DNA of 64,000 nucleotides from Bog-756 sp963704615 (GCA_963704615.1 OY969923.1:1860001-1924000); one strand, 5' to 3'; shown: positions 17,394 to 27,543, counted from the stretch's first letter. The notes: generated by a model not told the origin, from the sequence alone. Translations and numbers: made by a program.

Positions 17394-18922
17394 GTGATCA
17401 GCGACGGGATGGTGGAAGAGGGGATCCCCTACGGGACCCGGCTGGGCCAGGTGGCCGACCGCGGCGGCGACGCCATCCGCGGTCTTTTTCGTCGCCGAGG
17501 ACGGCGGCGAGCAGACCATCAGCTGGAACGAGCTCGATGGCCGTTCCAACCAGGTGGCCCGGGTCTTCGCCGCACCACGGCCTGGGGGTCGGCGACCGGC
17601 TGGCCGTCTGCCTGCGCAACTCCTCGAGCACCTGCTGGTCGGGTTCGCCGGCTGGAAGGTGGGGGCGACCGTGGTCCCGGTGCGCTGGGACCTGCCCGAC
17701 TGGGAGCGCACCCGTCTGCTGGACGTTCTCCAGCCCGGCGGTGGTGCTCGACGCCGACCACCTCGGCCCTGGTCGACGACAGCCGGTCGGAGCCCGACGG
17801 CCCCCTGCCCGAGGTCACCCCGCCCCACGGGTGGGGGGTGTGCAGCTCGGGCTCGACCGGCACCCCCAAGGTGATCGTGCAGAAGGACCCCGCCCTTTTC
17901 TTCCCGTCGACCGAGCGTCACCTCGATCGGTGGTGGCCTCCTTCGGCCCGATGTCCCCGTCCCAGCTGGTCCTGTGCCCGGCGCCGCTGTACCACACCAA
18001 CGGCTTCACCGCCTTCCGCAACCTGCTCAGCGGGGACCCGATCGTGCTCATGGAGCGGTTCAACGCGTCCGCTGGTCCTGGACATCATCGAGCGCCACCG
18101 GATCACCGGCTTCATCGCCGCCACCCCCATGCTCCAGCGGCTGGCCCAGGTCCCCGGGATCGAGGACCGCGACCTCTCCAGCCTCAGCTGGGTCCAGCAG
18201 GGGGCCGCTCCCTTGCCGCTCTGGCTCGGCCAGTTCTGGATCGACCTGGTGGGGGCCGAGCACTTCTACATGTCCTACGGCGCCTCCGAGATGATCGGCA
18301 TCGTGGTCTGCCGGGGCGACCAGTGGCTGGCCCATCCCGGGACCCTCGGTCGAGGGATGGGCGAGACCGAGGTGGCCATCCTCGGACCGGAGGGCGAGCC
18401 CCTGCCGCCCGGCGAGGTCGGGGGCATCTTCTTGCGGACCCCGACCGGACCCCTGGCCGAGTACGTGGGCCGGGACGTGGCGCCCGATGGAGTCGACCTC
18501 TGACGGGTTCACCTCGGTCGGCGATCTCGGCTGGCTCGACGAGGACGGCTTCCTCTACATGGCCGACCGCCGGGTGGACATGATCGTCACCGGAGGCGTC
18601 AACGTCTTCCCGGCCGAGGTCGAGGCCGCCCTGAGCGAACACTCCGGCATCGCCGACGTGGTGGTGGTCGGGCTGTCACGATCCCGAGTGGGGGCGCCGG
18701 GTCCACGCCATCGTGCAGCCGCTCGACCCGTCGCTCGACGCCGAGGGGGTCATCGGCTTCGCCAAGGACCGTCTGGCGTCCTACAAGGTGCCGAAGACGG
18801 TGGAGTTCGTCGACTCCATCCCCCGCAGCGAGGCCATGAAGTTCAACCGGGCCGCACTGGTGGCCGAACGTGAGAGCCGACAGGAAGCGGATGTTCCGGC
18901 CGACCGAGCACGGCTCGGCTGA
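17394..18922 (+). CDS. AMP-dependent acyl-CoA synthetase/ligase, about nine frame breaks
   Basis: Adenylate-forming CoA ligase activating a carboxylic acid, about 510 residues when re-framed. GTG 17394 has GGAG 8-9 bases upstream. Readable parts: IAVFFVAEDGGEQTISWNELDGRSNQVAR, GLGVGDRLAVCLRNS, FAGWKVGATVVPVRWDLPDWE, the ATP loop CSSGSTGTPKVIVQ (A3 motif), LVLCPAPLYHTNGFTA, YMSYGASEMIG (A5), VGDLGWLDEDGFLYMADRRVDMIVTGGVNVFPAEVE (A7-A8), and a C-terminal SYKVPKTVEFVDSIPRSEAMKFNR with the A10 lysine. The protein moves between all three frames, most often by one extra base. Substrate class is unknown; the VxPVRWD N-terminal segment resembles bile-acid and steroid-acid ligases only loosely. Confidence 0.75.
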
Positions 18923-19014
18923 TCCGGTCGGTATAGCGTGGCCGGGCCGCTTGGTTCTCGCCGGAACTGGATCCGGCCCACACGAGTCCGACGAGCGGAG
19001 GAGGAGGGGTGCAG

Positions 19015-19940
19015 ATGCCCGATCAGACGGCAAGTACATCACCTACGAGGAGCTGGACGATGGCGCGGTCGTGCGCATCCTGCTCAACCGCCCCGAGACC
19101 CGCAATGCGCAGAACCGGGGCCTACTGGTCGAGCTGGACGAGGCCTTCCGTCGCGCCGAGGAGGACGACGATGTTCGGGTGGTCATCCTCGGGGGCGTCG
19201 GTCCGCTGTTCTCCTCCGGCCACGACATGGGGTCGAAGGAGGCTATGGCCGAGTGGGCGCCCGGGTCCCGACCAGCACCGTTCGGCCACCATCAACGGGG
19301 CCACCCGCAAGGGGGCCGAGTCACGGATGCTCCAGGAGTGGCACTACTACTTCACCAACACTCTGCGCTGGCGCAACCTGCGCAAGATCACCGTGGCCCA
19401 GGTCCAGGGCACGGTGTACGCCGCCGGGCTCATGCTCATGTGGGCCTGTGACCTGATCGTGGCCGCCGACAACGTGTACTTCGCCGACGTGGTCGGCACC
19501 CGCCTCGGCATGTGCGGGGTCGAGTACTTCGGCCACCCCTGGGAGTTCGGGCCCCGCCGGACCAAGGAGCTCATGCTGACCGGCGACGCCATCGACGTCC
19601 ACGAGGCCCACCGGTTGGGCATGGTGTCAGCAAGGTCTTCCCGCTGGCCGACCTGGAGGAGCGCACGCTGGCCTACGCCCGGCGCATCGCCGAGCTCCCC
19701 ACCATGACCGCGCTGCTCATCAAGGAGTCGGTCAACCAGACGGTGGACAACATGGGCTTCTACAACTCGCTCCAGGCCTGCTTCACCCTCCACCAGCTCA
19801 ACCACTCCCACTGGGCGGAGATCCACGAGAGCAAGTACCCGGTGGCCGAGGAAGAGGACGGCATACCCAGCTGGCGCAGCGCCCCGCCGGTCCGGCTGTC
19901 GGTGGAGGACGCGGTGGAGGGACCCGTTCCGGCGCGTTGA
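19015..19940 (+). CDS. enoyl-CoA hydratase family protein, three frame breaks
   Basis: Crotonase-family enzyme of about 300 residues. ATG 19015 follows a strong GGAGGAGGAGG site. The sequence continues as GKYITYEELDDGAVVRILLNRPETRNAQNRGLL, FSSGHDMGSKEAM, then ATINGATRKGAESRMLQEWHYYFTNTLRWRNLRKITVAQVQGTVYAAGLMLMWACDLI, GMCGVEYFGHPWEFGPRRTKELMLTGD, and VFPLADLEERTLAYARRIAELP to TGA 19938. Frame changes fall near 19031, 19267 and 19628. It is closely similar in build to the hydratase at 43893 (AAGLMLACMCDLI, EPWELGIRKAKEFLLTGD), so the two are paralogues with long C-terminal tails ending in HWxHN/HWAE segments. The extended size is typical of hydratases acting on bulky CoA esters. Confidence 0.78.
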
Positions 19941-19965
19941 GCCGCCCTGGTCGAGACGTGCCGTC

Positions 19966-21517
19966 GTGAGGCTCCGCACCACCTATCGCCAGCCTGACGC
20001 GGCCCGCTACCGCCGCCCGGGGGGGCCTGGGACGTTCCCACCCTCGACGTCTTGCTGTCCTCGCCCCGACCGGCTGCGGCACCGGCGGTGGTCGACGGCG
20101 ACGTGGCCATCGACCGCCGGTCGCCTCGACCAGTCTGGTCGCATCGGTGGCCGGGGGACTGCGGGCCCTCGGGGTGAGGCGGGGGGACGTCGTCTCCTGG
20201 CAGCTGCCCAACTGGTGGGAGGCCCTGGTCCTGTTCCGGGCCTGCTGGCGGTGCGGGGCGGTGGCCGCGCCCATCCACCACCAGGTGGGCGGGGCCGAGG
20301 TGGCCCGGGTGGTGGCCGATCTCGGCCCGGCGGTGGCCCTGAGCACCGGGGGGCTCCCCCTGGCCGACCTGGTCGATGCCATCGGGGTACGCGGCGGCGA
20401 CCCCCGCTTCGAAGCGCTGCTCGGCGGGCACCCGGTGCCGGTGAGCCCGGCCCGGGGGTCCGATGTCGCCGTCGTGCTGTTCACCTCGGGCTCGACCGGC
20501 TCACCCAAGGCGGTGCTCCACACCCACCGGGGCCTGGCCTACAAGGCCCTGTCCATGACCCGGGCCCACGGGCTGACCCCTCAGGACGTGGCCCTCATGC
20601 CGTCGCCCCTGGCCCACGTGTCGGGCTTGTTGAACGCCGTCCTGGTTCCCGGGACGGCGGCCATGGGCGTGGTGCTCATGGAGAAGTGGGACGCCGGGCG
20701 CGGCGTCCGTCTGGCCGGCGAGCACCGGGTCAGCTTCATGATCGGACCGCCGACCTTGTTCGTGGGGATGATGGAGGTGCCCGGCTTCCGCTCCCACGTC
20801 GAGAGCCTGCGGGTGGTCTCCTGTGGCGCCATCGGGGTCACCCCTGAGTTCATCGACGCCGCCCGCCAGGGGTTGGGCGCATCTGTCAAGCGGACCTACG
20901 GCTCGACCGAGGCGCCCACGGTCACCACCAGCACCTGGCAGGACAGCGCCGACAAGGCGCGCGACACCGACGGCCACTCGGTGGGCGAGGCCGTGATCGC
21001 GGTGGTGGAGCCCGGGACGGTGCGCCCCCTGGCCGCCGGCCAGCGCGGCGAGGTGCTGGTGCGTGGTCCCGAGTTGTTCGTCGGCTACGGCGAGGAGCTC
21101 CAGACCCGCCAGGCGGTTCGCCGGGGTTGGTTCGCCACCGGGGACCTCGGGGTCCTCGACGGCGACGGCTGGCTGACCATCGTCGGCCGTCTGAAGGAGC
21201 TCATCATCAGGGGAGGGGAGAACATCGCCTCGGCCGAGGTGGAACGGGTGCTCGAGCTCCACCCTGATGTCCGCCAGGCCGTGGTGGTCGGCTGCCCGGA
21301 CCCTCGCCTGGGTGAACGAGTGGCCGCCTTCGTGGTCGGCAACCCCCGGGTCGACGTCGACGAATGCCGGCGCTGGTTCGCCGCCCAGGGGGTGGCCCGG
21401 TTCAAGACCCCCGAGGTGGTCGTGCACCTGGAAGAGATCCCTCTGCTCGGCGTGGGCAAGCCGGACCGCCCGGTGCTCCGGGCCAGGATCGCCAAGCTGG
21501 CTGCGGCCGAATCCTGA
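19966..21517 (+). CDS. acyl-CoA synthetase (AMP-forming), two frame breaks near the N-terminus
   Basis: Adenylate-forming CoA ligase of about 515 residues. The GTG 19966 start gives RLRTTYRQPDAARYRRPGG. The frame changes in the G7 run near 20022 (one base short) into WDVPTLDVLLSSPRPAAAPAVVDGDVAID. It changes again near 20127 into the long intact part from LVASVAGGLRALGVRRGD. That part has the ATP loop VLFTSGSTGSPKAVLHTH, YGSTEAPTV (A5), GWFATGDLGVLDGDGWLTIVGRLKELIIRGGENIASAEVE (A7-A8), and the C-terminal RFKTPEVVVHLEEIPLLGVGKPDRPVLR with the catalytic Lys. The N-terminal TYRQPDAARYR recalls cyclohexanecarboxylate/benzoate-type ligases. Substrate unproven. Confidence 0.8.
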
Positions 21518-21577
21518 CTCCGGTCCCGGAGATGAGAGAATCGCCGGGATCCGGCGAGGGCATGAAGGGAAGGTCTT

Positions 21578-23071
21578 GTGGCAACAGGCTTGGTGGCGTG
21601 GGGCGTCTATCTCCCGTACTGGCGGTTGGACCGCCGTCTGATTGGTGACGCCTTCGGGGCCGGGACCGGCCGGGGCACCCGCTCGGTGGCCTCCTATGAC
21701 GAGGACACCACCTCGATGGGGGTGGAGGCGGGACGTCGAGCCCTGGCCACCCCGGGGGTCCCCGATCCGGCCAGCCTGTACTTCTCCACGCCGGCCCCCG
21801 CCTACGTCGACAAGACCAACGCCACCACGGTGCATGCCGGTCTGGGCCTGCCTCCCGCCACCGGGGCCTACGACCTCAGCGGATCGGTGCGTTCGGCCTG
21901 GGCCACCCTGCAGTTGGCCACCCTGGCCGGTGCCCAAGCGCCGACCATGGCCGTGGTCTCCGATCTGCGCACCGGACTGCCCGGGAGTGTGGACGAGAGC
22001 CAGGGCGGTGACGGGGCCGTCGCCTTCGTCTTCGCTCCCGACGGCGGTGTGACCGAGCTGGTTGGCCAGGCGGCCGCCACCGACGAGTTCCTCGACCGCT
22101 GGCGGGTACCCGGGGAGACCGCCTCCCTCCAGTGGGAGGACCGGTTCGGCGAGGAGGTCTACCGCCCTCTGGCCCGCTCGGCCTTCGAGACCGCTCTCGG
22201 GCAGGCCGGGCTGGTGGCGGGCGATGTCGACCACCTGATCGTGATCGGTCTCCACAGCCCGGGCCGTGGCGTCGGTCAAGAAGTCACTGGGGGTGCCGTC
22301 CGATCGGGTGGCGCCCGACCATGCCGCCCTCATCGGCAACCTGGGGGCCGCCGCTGGCGCCCTGTCCCTGGCCGACGTGTTGGAGCGGGCCACCCCGGGC
22401 CAGGTGGTGGCCGTGGTGGAGGTGGCCGACGGGGCCGACGCTGTCATCCTCCGCACCACCGACGCCCTGCCCGCGGCCCAGGCGGCGCGCCGGGAGGCGG
22501 GTATCGCTCCGGTGGCCGAACTGGTCGAGGCCGGTCGATCCGATCTGGCCTACCCGGTCTTCCTGTCGTGGCGGGGCATGCTCCACCGCGAGCCCCCCCG
22601 TCGGCCCGATCCCGAGCGGCCCGACGCCCCGGCCACGCAGCGCAGCGAGGGTTGGAAGTTCGGTTTTTCGCCAGCCGCTGCCTGGTGTGCGGCTTCCGCC
22701 ACCTGCCGCCCACCCGGATCTGCCTCTCGTGCCAGTCGGTGGACCAGATGGTGCCCGAGCGGATGGCCGACTTGTCCGGCACGGTGGCGACCTACACCAT
22801 CGACCGCCTGGCCTTCAGCCTGTCACCGCCCATGGTGGGGGCCGTGATCGACTTCGACGGCGGGGGCCGCTACCGGGGGGAGATGACCGATGTCGACCCC
22901 GCGGCGGTGAAGGTCGGCACCCGGGTGACGATGACCTTTCGCCGTCTCTACAGCGCTCAAGGTGTACACAATTACTTCTGGAAGGCGCGGCCCCTGCCCG
23001 ACGTTGACCCTGATGGTGTCGGCCGCGGTGCCGGTGGCCGTAGCGAGGAAGAAGGAGTACCAGCGAGATGA
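21578..23071 (+). CDS. HMG-CoA-synthase-like thiolase fold fused to zinc-ribbon/OB DUF35 domain, no active-site Cys
   Basis: Two-part protein of about 497 residues, expected to form a complex with the thiolase whose ATG overlaps its stop. Residues 1 to about 360 have the HMG-CoA-synthase/KAS III-like fold (GVYLPYWRLDRR, STPAPAYVDKTNATTVHAGLGLPP, HLIVIGLHSP, IGNLGAAAGALSLADVLE). In this part I see no Cys at all: the place of the nucleophile reads DLSGSVRSAWATL. From about residue 368 comes a DUF35 unit with a zinc ribbon (CLVCGFRHLPPTRICLSC) and OB-fold (GTVATYTIDRLAF..GAVIDFDGGGRYRGEMTDVD). GTG 21578 follows GAAGGGAAGG. Frame changes lie near 22262 (extra G) and 22666 (T5 run, one short). Likely a binding/scaffold partner rather than a condensing enzyme. 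Confidence 0.8.
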   Translation: MATGLVAWGVYLPYWRLDRRLIGDAFGAGTGRGTRSVASYDEDTTSMGVEAGRRALATPGVPDPASLYFSTPAPAYVDKTNATTVHAGLGLPPATGAYDLSGSVRSAWATLQLATLAGAQAPTMAVVSDLRTGLPGSVDESQGGDGAVAFVFAPDGGVTELVGQAAATDEFLDRWRVPGETASLQWEDRFGEEVYRPLARSAFETALGQAGLVAGDVDHLIVIGLHSPGRGVGQEVTGGAVRSGGARPCRPHRQPGGRRWRPVPGRRVGAGHPGPGGGRGGGGRRGRRCHPPHHRRPARGPGGAPGGGYRSGGRTGRGRSIRSGLPGLPVVAGHAPPRAPPSARSRAARRPGHAAQRGLEVRFFASRCLVCGFRHLPPTRICLSCQSVDQMVPERMADLSGTVATYTIDRLAFSLSPPMVGAVIDFDGGGRYRGEMTDVDPAAVKVGTRVTMTFRRLYSAQGVHNYFWKARPLPDVDPDGVGRGAGGRSEEEGVPAR

Positions 23072-24273
23072 CCAGTACGGGGATTCGGGATCGGGTGGCC
23101 ATCGTCGGCATGGGATGCACTCCCTTCGGCGAGCTCTGGGACAAGGGGATCAACGATCTCCTGACCGATGCGGCGGTGGAGTGCGTGGGCTCGGCCGGGG
23201 TGGGGATCGACGCCATCGACGCCTTCTGGCTGGGCACCCTGGGTTCGGGACAGTCGGGCATCACCCTGTCCAAGCCCCTCAAGATCGGCTACAAACCGGT
23301 GACCCGGGTCGAGAACTTCTGCGCCACCGGTTCCGAGGCCTTCCGCAACGCCTGCTATGCGGTGGCCTCGGGTGCCTACGAGCTGGCCATGGCCATCGGG
23401 GTCGAGAAGCTGAAGGACTCGGGCTATTCCGGGCTGACCGGGATCCACCGGGTCGGCGACGGGACCAATGCCGCCCTCAGCTCGCCGGCCGCCTTCTCGT
23501 TCCTGGTGCCCGCCTACTGCCACAAGTACGGCGTCGATCCCGAGGAGATGGGGTCTGTGCTCAACCGGATCGCCTGGAAGAACCACCGGAATGGCGCGGT
23601 CAACGCGAGGGCTCAGTACCGAAGGAGGTGTCGCTGGAGAAGATCGCCGCCTCGCCCCGGGTGGCCGGCCAGCTCGGCGTCTTCGACTGCAGCGGGGTGA
23701 GCGACGGGGCTGCGGCCGCCTTGATCTGCCGGGCCGAGGACGCCCACCGCTACACCGACTCGCCGCTGTACGTGAAGGGGCTCAGCCTGGTCTGCCGGGC
23801 CGGCGGCCGGCGCCATCGACCCCGACTACGACTACACCAGCTTCGAAGAGGTGATCCGGTCGGCGGCCGACGCCTACGCCCAGGCCGGCATCGACGATCC
23901 GCGGGCCCAGCTGGCCATGGCCGAGGTCCACGACTGCTTCACCCCCACCGAGCTGGTCCTCATGGAGGACCTCGGCTTCGCCGACCGGGGGACGGCCTGG
24001 AAAGAGGTGATGGCCGGGACGTTCGACCGTGACGGCGAGCTGCCGGTCAACCCCGACGGCGGCCTCAAGAGCTTCGGGCACCCGATCGGGGCCACCGGCC
24101 TGCGGATGCTGTTCGAGTGCTGGCTGCAGCTGCGCCGACAGGCCCCCCCGGAGCGACAGATCGCCACGGTGACCGAGGGGGGACGCACCCTCGGGTTGAC
24201 CCACAACCTCGGTGGTGCTCCCGGTGAGTGCGTGAGCTTCGTGGGCGTGGTCGGCACCGAGCCGTCGGACTGA
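23068..24273 (+). CDS. SCP2/lipid-transfer-type thiolase, two frame breaks
   Basis: Thiolase of about 401 residues in the Ltp/SCP2 branch, expected to cleave a 3-oxoacyl-CoA or perform a related retro-aldol step. The nucleophile is in VENFCATGSEAFRNACYAV (about residue 90). The second Cys/His region is MAEVHDCFTPTELV, and the His loop is KSFGHPIGATGLRML. The C-terminus LTHNLGGAPGECVSFVGVVG is typical. Frame changes near 23621 (one base short; AQYRKEVSLEKIAASPRVAG continues) and 23806 (one extra; IDPDYDYTSFEEVIRSA continues). It is coupled by ATGA to the DUF35 fusion. Thiolase-DUF35 complexes are known in archaeal acetoacetyl-CoA/HMG-CoA channelling and in actinobacterial steroid side-chain removal, and this pair fits that theme. 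Confidence 0.85.
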
Positions 24274-24274
24274 G

Positions 24275-25498
24275 ATGGGACATGAGCCCGGAGCCCCCGG
24301 CGATCCGTTCGCCGAGGACGAGGATCAGGCCGCCCTCCGCCAGTTGGCCCGGGACGTGGCCGCCCGGGAGGTCGCGCCGCGGCGCCGCCCAGTCCGACGA
24401 GTCCGGCGAGGTGCCGAGAGAGGCCATCGCCGCCCTGGCCGCCGCCGACCTGTTCCGGGTGACCATCGGCGAGCAGTGGGGTGGCCTGGGCATGGGCGAC
24501 GTCGAGGCGGCCATCGTGCTCGAGGAGGTGGCCCGCCACGACGTTTCCGCGGCCATCTGCTGCCAACTGGCCTTCAACGGGCCACCCCGGGGGATCGAGC
24601 ACCTCGGCTCGCCGGCCCTCAAGGATCGCTGGCTCCCGGCCGTGGCCGACGGGGAGGCCATCGTCAGCATCGGGATCACCGAGCCCGATGCCGGCTCGGC
24701 GGTCCAGGGCATGCGCACCGCCCTCAGTCCGGACGGCGCCGGGTGGCGACTCAACGGCTACAAGAACTATTCGACCCTGGGCCACGCCGCCGCCGGCGTC
24801 CTGGTGTGGTGCCGTTGGCCGGGCGGCGAGGGGGCACGGGGCATCGGGGCGGTGGTCGTGCCCATGGACCGAGAGGGGGTGGAGCTGACCGGCCGCCACC
24901 GGGGTATGGGCATCCACGCGGCCACCGAGTCGGAGATCGCCTTCGACGGTGTGTCCAGTGACCGAGGACGACGTTCTGGTGGTCGGGGATCCGTCCTCGA
25001 CCGAGCCCTTCAAGCTGCTTGCTCTCCCACCTCAACCACGAGCGGTGCGGCAACGCCGCCATGTGCGTGGGGGCGGCCCAGGGCGCGCTCGAGCGCTCGG
25101 TCACCTACATGCAGGAGCGGGTCGTCGGCGGGCGGGCCATCGCCGAGCTCCAGGGCCTCCAGTGGAAGCTGGCCGACATGGCCGTGGCCCTCGAGGGGGC
25201 TCGTCTGTTACTCGGCCGCGCCGTCCGGCTGGCCGGTCCCGGTGGCACCCCGCCGGCTCTGGAGACGGCCATGGCCAAGACCGCGGCCAACCTGGCGGCC
25301 AAGTACGTCTGCGACGAGGCCATCCAGATCCACGGCGGCTACGGCTACAGCCGTGAGTACCCCCTGGAGCGTGCCTACCGGGACATCCGCGGCCTGTGCA
25401 TCGGCGCCGGCACCGTCGAGGCCCAGCGCAACTACATCGGCTCGAACATCGCCGCCGGGCGGACCACCTCCTCGCCCGGTTGGATCGCCCCGGCCTGA
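24275..25498 (+). CDS. acyl-CoA dehydrogenase, three frame breaks
   Basis: Acyl-CoA dehydrogenase of about 405 residues, beginning one base after the thiolase stop. Pieces: ALRQLARDVAAREVAPR, then (after about 24381) SDESGEVPREAIAALAAADLFRVTIGEQWGG through ISIGITEPDAGSAVQGMRT and YKNYSTLGHAAAGVLV to ESEIAFDGV. After about 24955 comes VTEDDVLVVGDPSSTEPFK, and after about 25019 LSHLNHERCGNAAMCVGAAQGALERS to the end. Each change is one extra base. The C-terminus has IQIHGGYGYSREYPLERAYRD followed by IGAGTVEAQRN, so the usual YEGT catalytic Glu is replaced by Ala. The Glu in LNHERCG sits where isovaleryl-CoA-type dehydrogenases place theirs, so that subtype is likely. Confidence 0.8.
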
Positions 25499-25593
25499 GC
25501 GTCCGTCCGGCATCGGGTGGCAGCCCGTCGCCGACCTGGGCAGGCTCCATGCCGGCGTCCCGGCCCGGGCTCGTGGGCACCAGGACGGGTAGT

Positions 25594-26232
25594 GTGGCCG
25601 GCGTGTCCGGGGTGGTTACCGACAGGGGTGTCCTCGATCCCGCCCCCGACCCCGGGGCCGAGCGGAGCCGGCTCATGGACGCCGCGCTCAACGTCATGCG
25701 CAGCAACGGCTTCCAGGGGGCCAGCGTGCAGGACATCCTCGACTACGCCGGATTGTCGACCCGCGCTTTCTATCGGCAGTTCCGCTCCAAGGACGATCTG
25801 CTCCTGGCCATGTTCCGGACCGCGTCGGATCCCGACGTCGACCAGGTGGTGGAGCGGGTGGCCGCCGCCCCCTGCGCCCTCGACGCGGTTCTGGCCTGGG
25901 TCGACGAGATGGTGGCCATGGCCTTCGACAGGCGCCGGGTGCGGCGCCTGGTCATCTTCAACGCGGTGGCCCGCCAGGCCGACGGGTACGCAGAGGAAGA
26001 AGATTCGCTGCGGGCTCGTCTCATGGCCCCGCTGGTGGCCGCTCTCCGCCAGGGTGAATCAGATGGATCGTTGCCGGCCACCGATCCACTGCCCGATGCC
26101 AGCGCCATGTTCGACCTGGTGTGGAGCGTTGCCCTTCCGCAACACCGGGCCCGATCGACCGACCGGGCTGGGGCCAACACCCTGGTGTTGCGTTTCTGCC
26201 TTCCCGCCCTGGGCGTGACCGCGATCGCCTGA
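25594..26232 (+). CDS. TetR family transcriptional regulator
   Basis: One-component repressor, about 212 residues, the only clear regulator in the window. The N-terminal DNA-binding domain reads AERSRLMDAALNVMRSNGFQGASVQDILDYAGLSTRAFYRQFRSKDDLLLAMF, with the recognition helix at LSTRAFYRQFRSK. The C-terminal ligand domain is helical and Ala/Arg-rich with no recognised family. GTG 25594 has AGGA eight bases upstream; GTG 25603 and 25612 are alternatives. It lies between acyl-CoA dehydrogenase genes on the same strand, so control of this catabolic cluster by an acyl-CoA or free acid is plausible. The inverted repeat at 17233-17260 is a candidate site. Confidence 0.88.
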   Translation: MAGVSGVVTDRGVLDPAPDPGAERSRLMDAALNVMRSNGFQGASVQDILDYAGLSTRAFYRQFRSKDDLLLAMFRTASDPDVDQVVERVAAAPCALDAVLAWVDEMVAMAFDRRRVRRLVIFNAVARQADGYAEEEDSLRARLMAPLVAALRQGESDGSLPATDPLPDASAMFDLVWSVALPQHRARSTDRAGANTLVLRFCLPALGVTAIA

Positions 26233-26367
26233 GTCACCCCGGGCCGTTCTGCGCCCACCAGCCCATGGTTCCTCCCCGAGGGCGGGACGCCCAGCGGGAG
26301 TGAAAACGGCATTGTCGCCTTCGTGACGCCTGGTGTACCGTGAGGCGCCACGACGGGAAGGACGGTC

Positions 26368-27543
26368 GTGCAGCGGTATCGATCAGGAGAGCCCGTGGAA
26401 ACCGACGCTGCGACGCCCACCCACACCCACGAGTTCCGACGCGCACTCCGTCAGTGGCTCGATGACAACCTGACCCCCGAGGTGGTCGAGGCCGGGCGCG
26501 AGGGGTTCGAAGACGAGTACACCTTGGAAGTTCTGCGCGGCTGGAACCGCCTTTTGGCCGACGCCGGGTGGGCGGCCATCGCCTGGCCGACCGAGTACGG
26601 AGGCCGCGACGCCACCATCGCCGAGCAACTCGCCTACCACGAGGTCATGGCCGAGATCGAGGCCCCCGGGCCGGTGAACGTCATCGGGGTGGCCAACATC
26701 GCCCCGGCCATCCTCGACTGGGGCACCCAGCAGCAGAAGGACCGGTTCCTCCTTCCGATGCTGCGGGGTGACGAGATCTGGTCCCAGGGGATGTCGGAGC
26801 CCGATGCCGGCTCCGACCTGGCCGGGCTGCGCACGGCGGCCGTCCTCGACGGGAGTGAGTTCGTGGTCAACGGGCAGAAGACCTGGAACAGCCTGGGTCA
26901 CCATGCCGACTGGTGCCAGCTGTACGTGCGCACCGACCCGACCGTCCCCAAGCACGCCGGCATCAGCTGTTTGCTGGTGGACATGCGGACCCCCGGCATC
27001 GAGGTGAGGCCGCTCCGCACCATGACCGGTGACGTCACCTTCTCGGAGATCTACTTCACCGATGTCCGGGTCCCCGCCGCCTCGCTCCTCGGGCCGATCA
27101 ACGAGGGATGGAAGGTGGCCATGACCACCTTGAGCCACGAGCGGGCCGGGGTGGCCAAGTTCCATCTCAGCCTGTCCGCCCGCTTCGACGACCTGGTGGA
27201 GGAGGCCCACAGGTCCGGAGTCGAGGTGAACCCCCTGGCCCGCGATCGCCTGGCCCAGCTCTACTGCCGCATCGCCTGCCTGCGTTGGTCGACGGCACGG
27301 GAGCTCGAGGTGGTCGGGCGCGGCGGCCGGCCATCGCCGACCATGGGAAGCCTGACCAAGCTGATGTGGGCCGAGATCTCCCAGGAGCTGGCCGGTCTGG
27401 CGGTGGGGCTCCTCGGTCAGGGGACCCTCGACGGGCGTTGGACGAAAAGCTTGGTCGCCTCCCCCGGGTCGTCGATCGCCGGGGGCACGAGCGAGATAAA
27501 TCGGAATATCGTGGCCGAGCACGGCCTGGGGCTACCCCGGTGA
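26368..27543 (+). CDS. acyl-CoA dehydrogenase
   Basis: Intact acyl-CoA dehydrogenase, 391 residues, first gene after the heavily frame-broken stretch. GTG 26368 follows GGGAAGGA; GTG 26395 is also possible. Features: N-terminal helices (EFRRALRQWLDDNLTPEVVEAGREGFEDE), AIAWPTEYGGRDATIAEQ, the FAD/substrate loop WSQGMSEPDAGSDLAGLRT, VNGQKTWNSLGHHADWCQLYVRTD, LLGPINEGWKVAMTTLSHERAGVAKFH, and the C-terminal GGTSEINRNIVAEHGLGLPR. The family with a GGTSEI tail is that of the alpha chains in heteromeric dehydrogenases acting on bulky substrates. A TACCGT hexamer at 26336-26341 may be its promoter. Confidence 0.9.
   Translation: MQRYRSGEPVETDAATPTHTHEFRRALRQWLDDNLTPEVVEAGREGFEDEYTLEVLRGWNRLLADAGWAAIAWPTEYGGRDATIAEQLAYHEVMAEIEAPGPVNVIGVANIAPAILDWGTQQQKDRFLLPMLRGDEIWSQGMSEPDAGSDLAGLRTAAVLDGSEFVVNGQKTWNSLGHHADWCQLYVRTDPTVPKHAGISCLLVDMRTPGIEVRPLRTMTGDVTFSEIYFTDVRVPAASLLGPINEGWKVAMTTLSHERAGVAKFHLSLSARFDDLVEEAHRSGVEVNPLARDRLAQLYCRIACLRWSTARELEVVGRGGRPSPTMGSLTKLMWAEISQELAGLAVGLLGQGTLDGRWTKSLVASPGSSIAGGTSEINRNIVAEHGLGLPR

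Noticed and set aside
20501..22459. Long open frame of about 650 codons on the minus strand
   Set aside because: It lies antisense to clear ligase and synthase-like genes; its composition (His/Gly/Arg/Gln) is the usual shadow of high third-position G+C.
12102..25498. Separate short genes for each open piece in the frame-broken region
   Set aside because: Each piece is a fragment of one conserved protein that continues in the next frame; they are annotated as whole genes.
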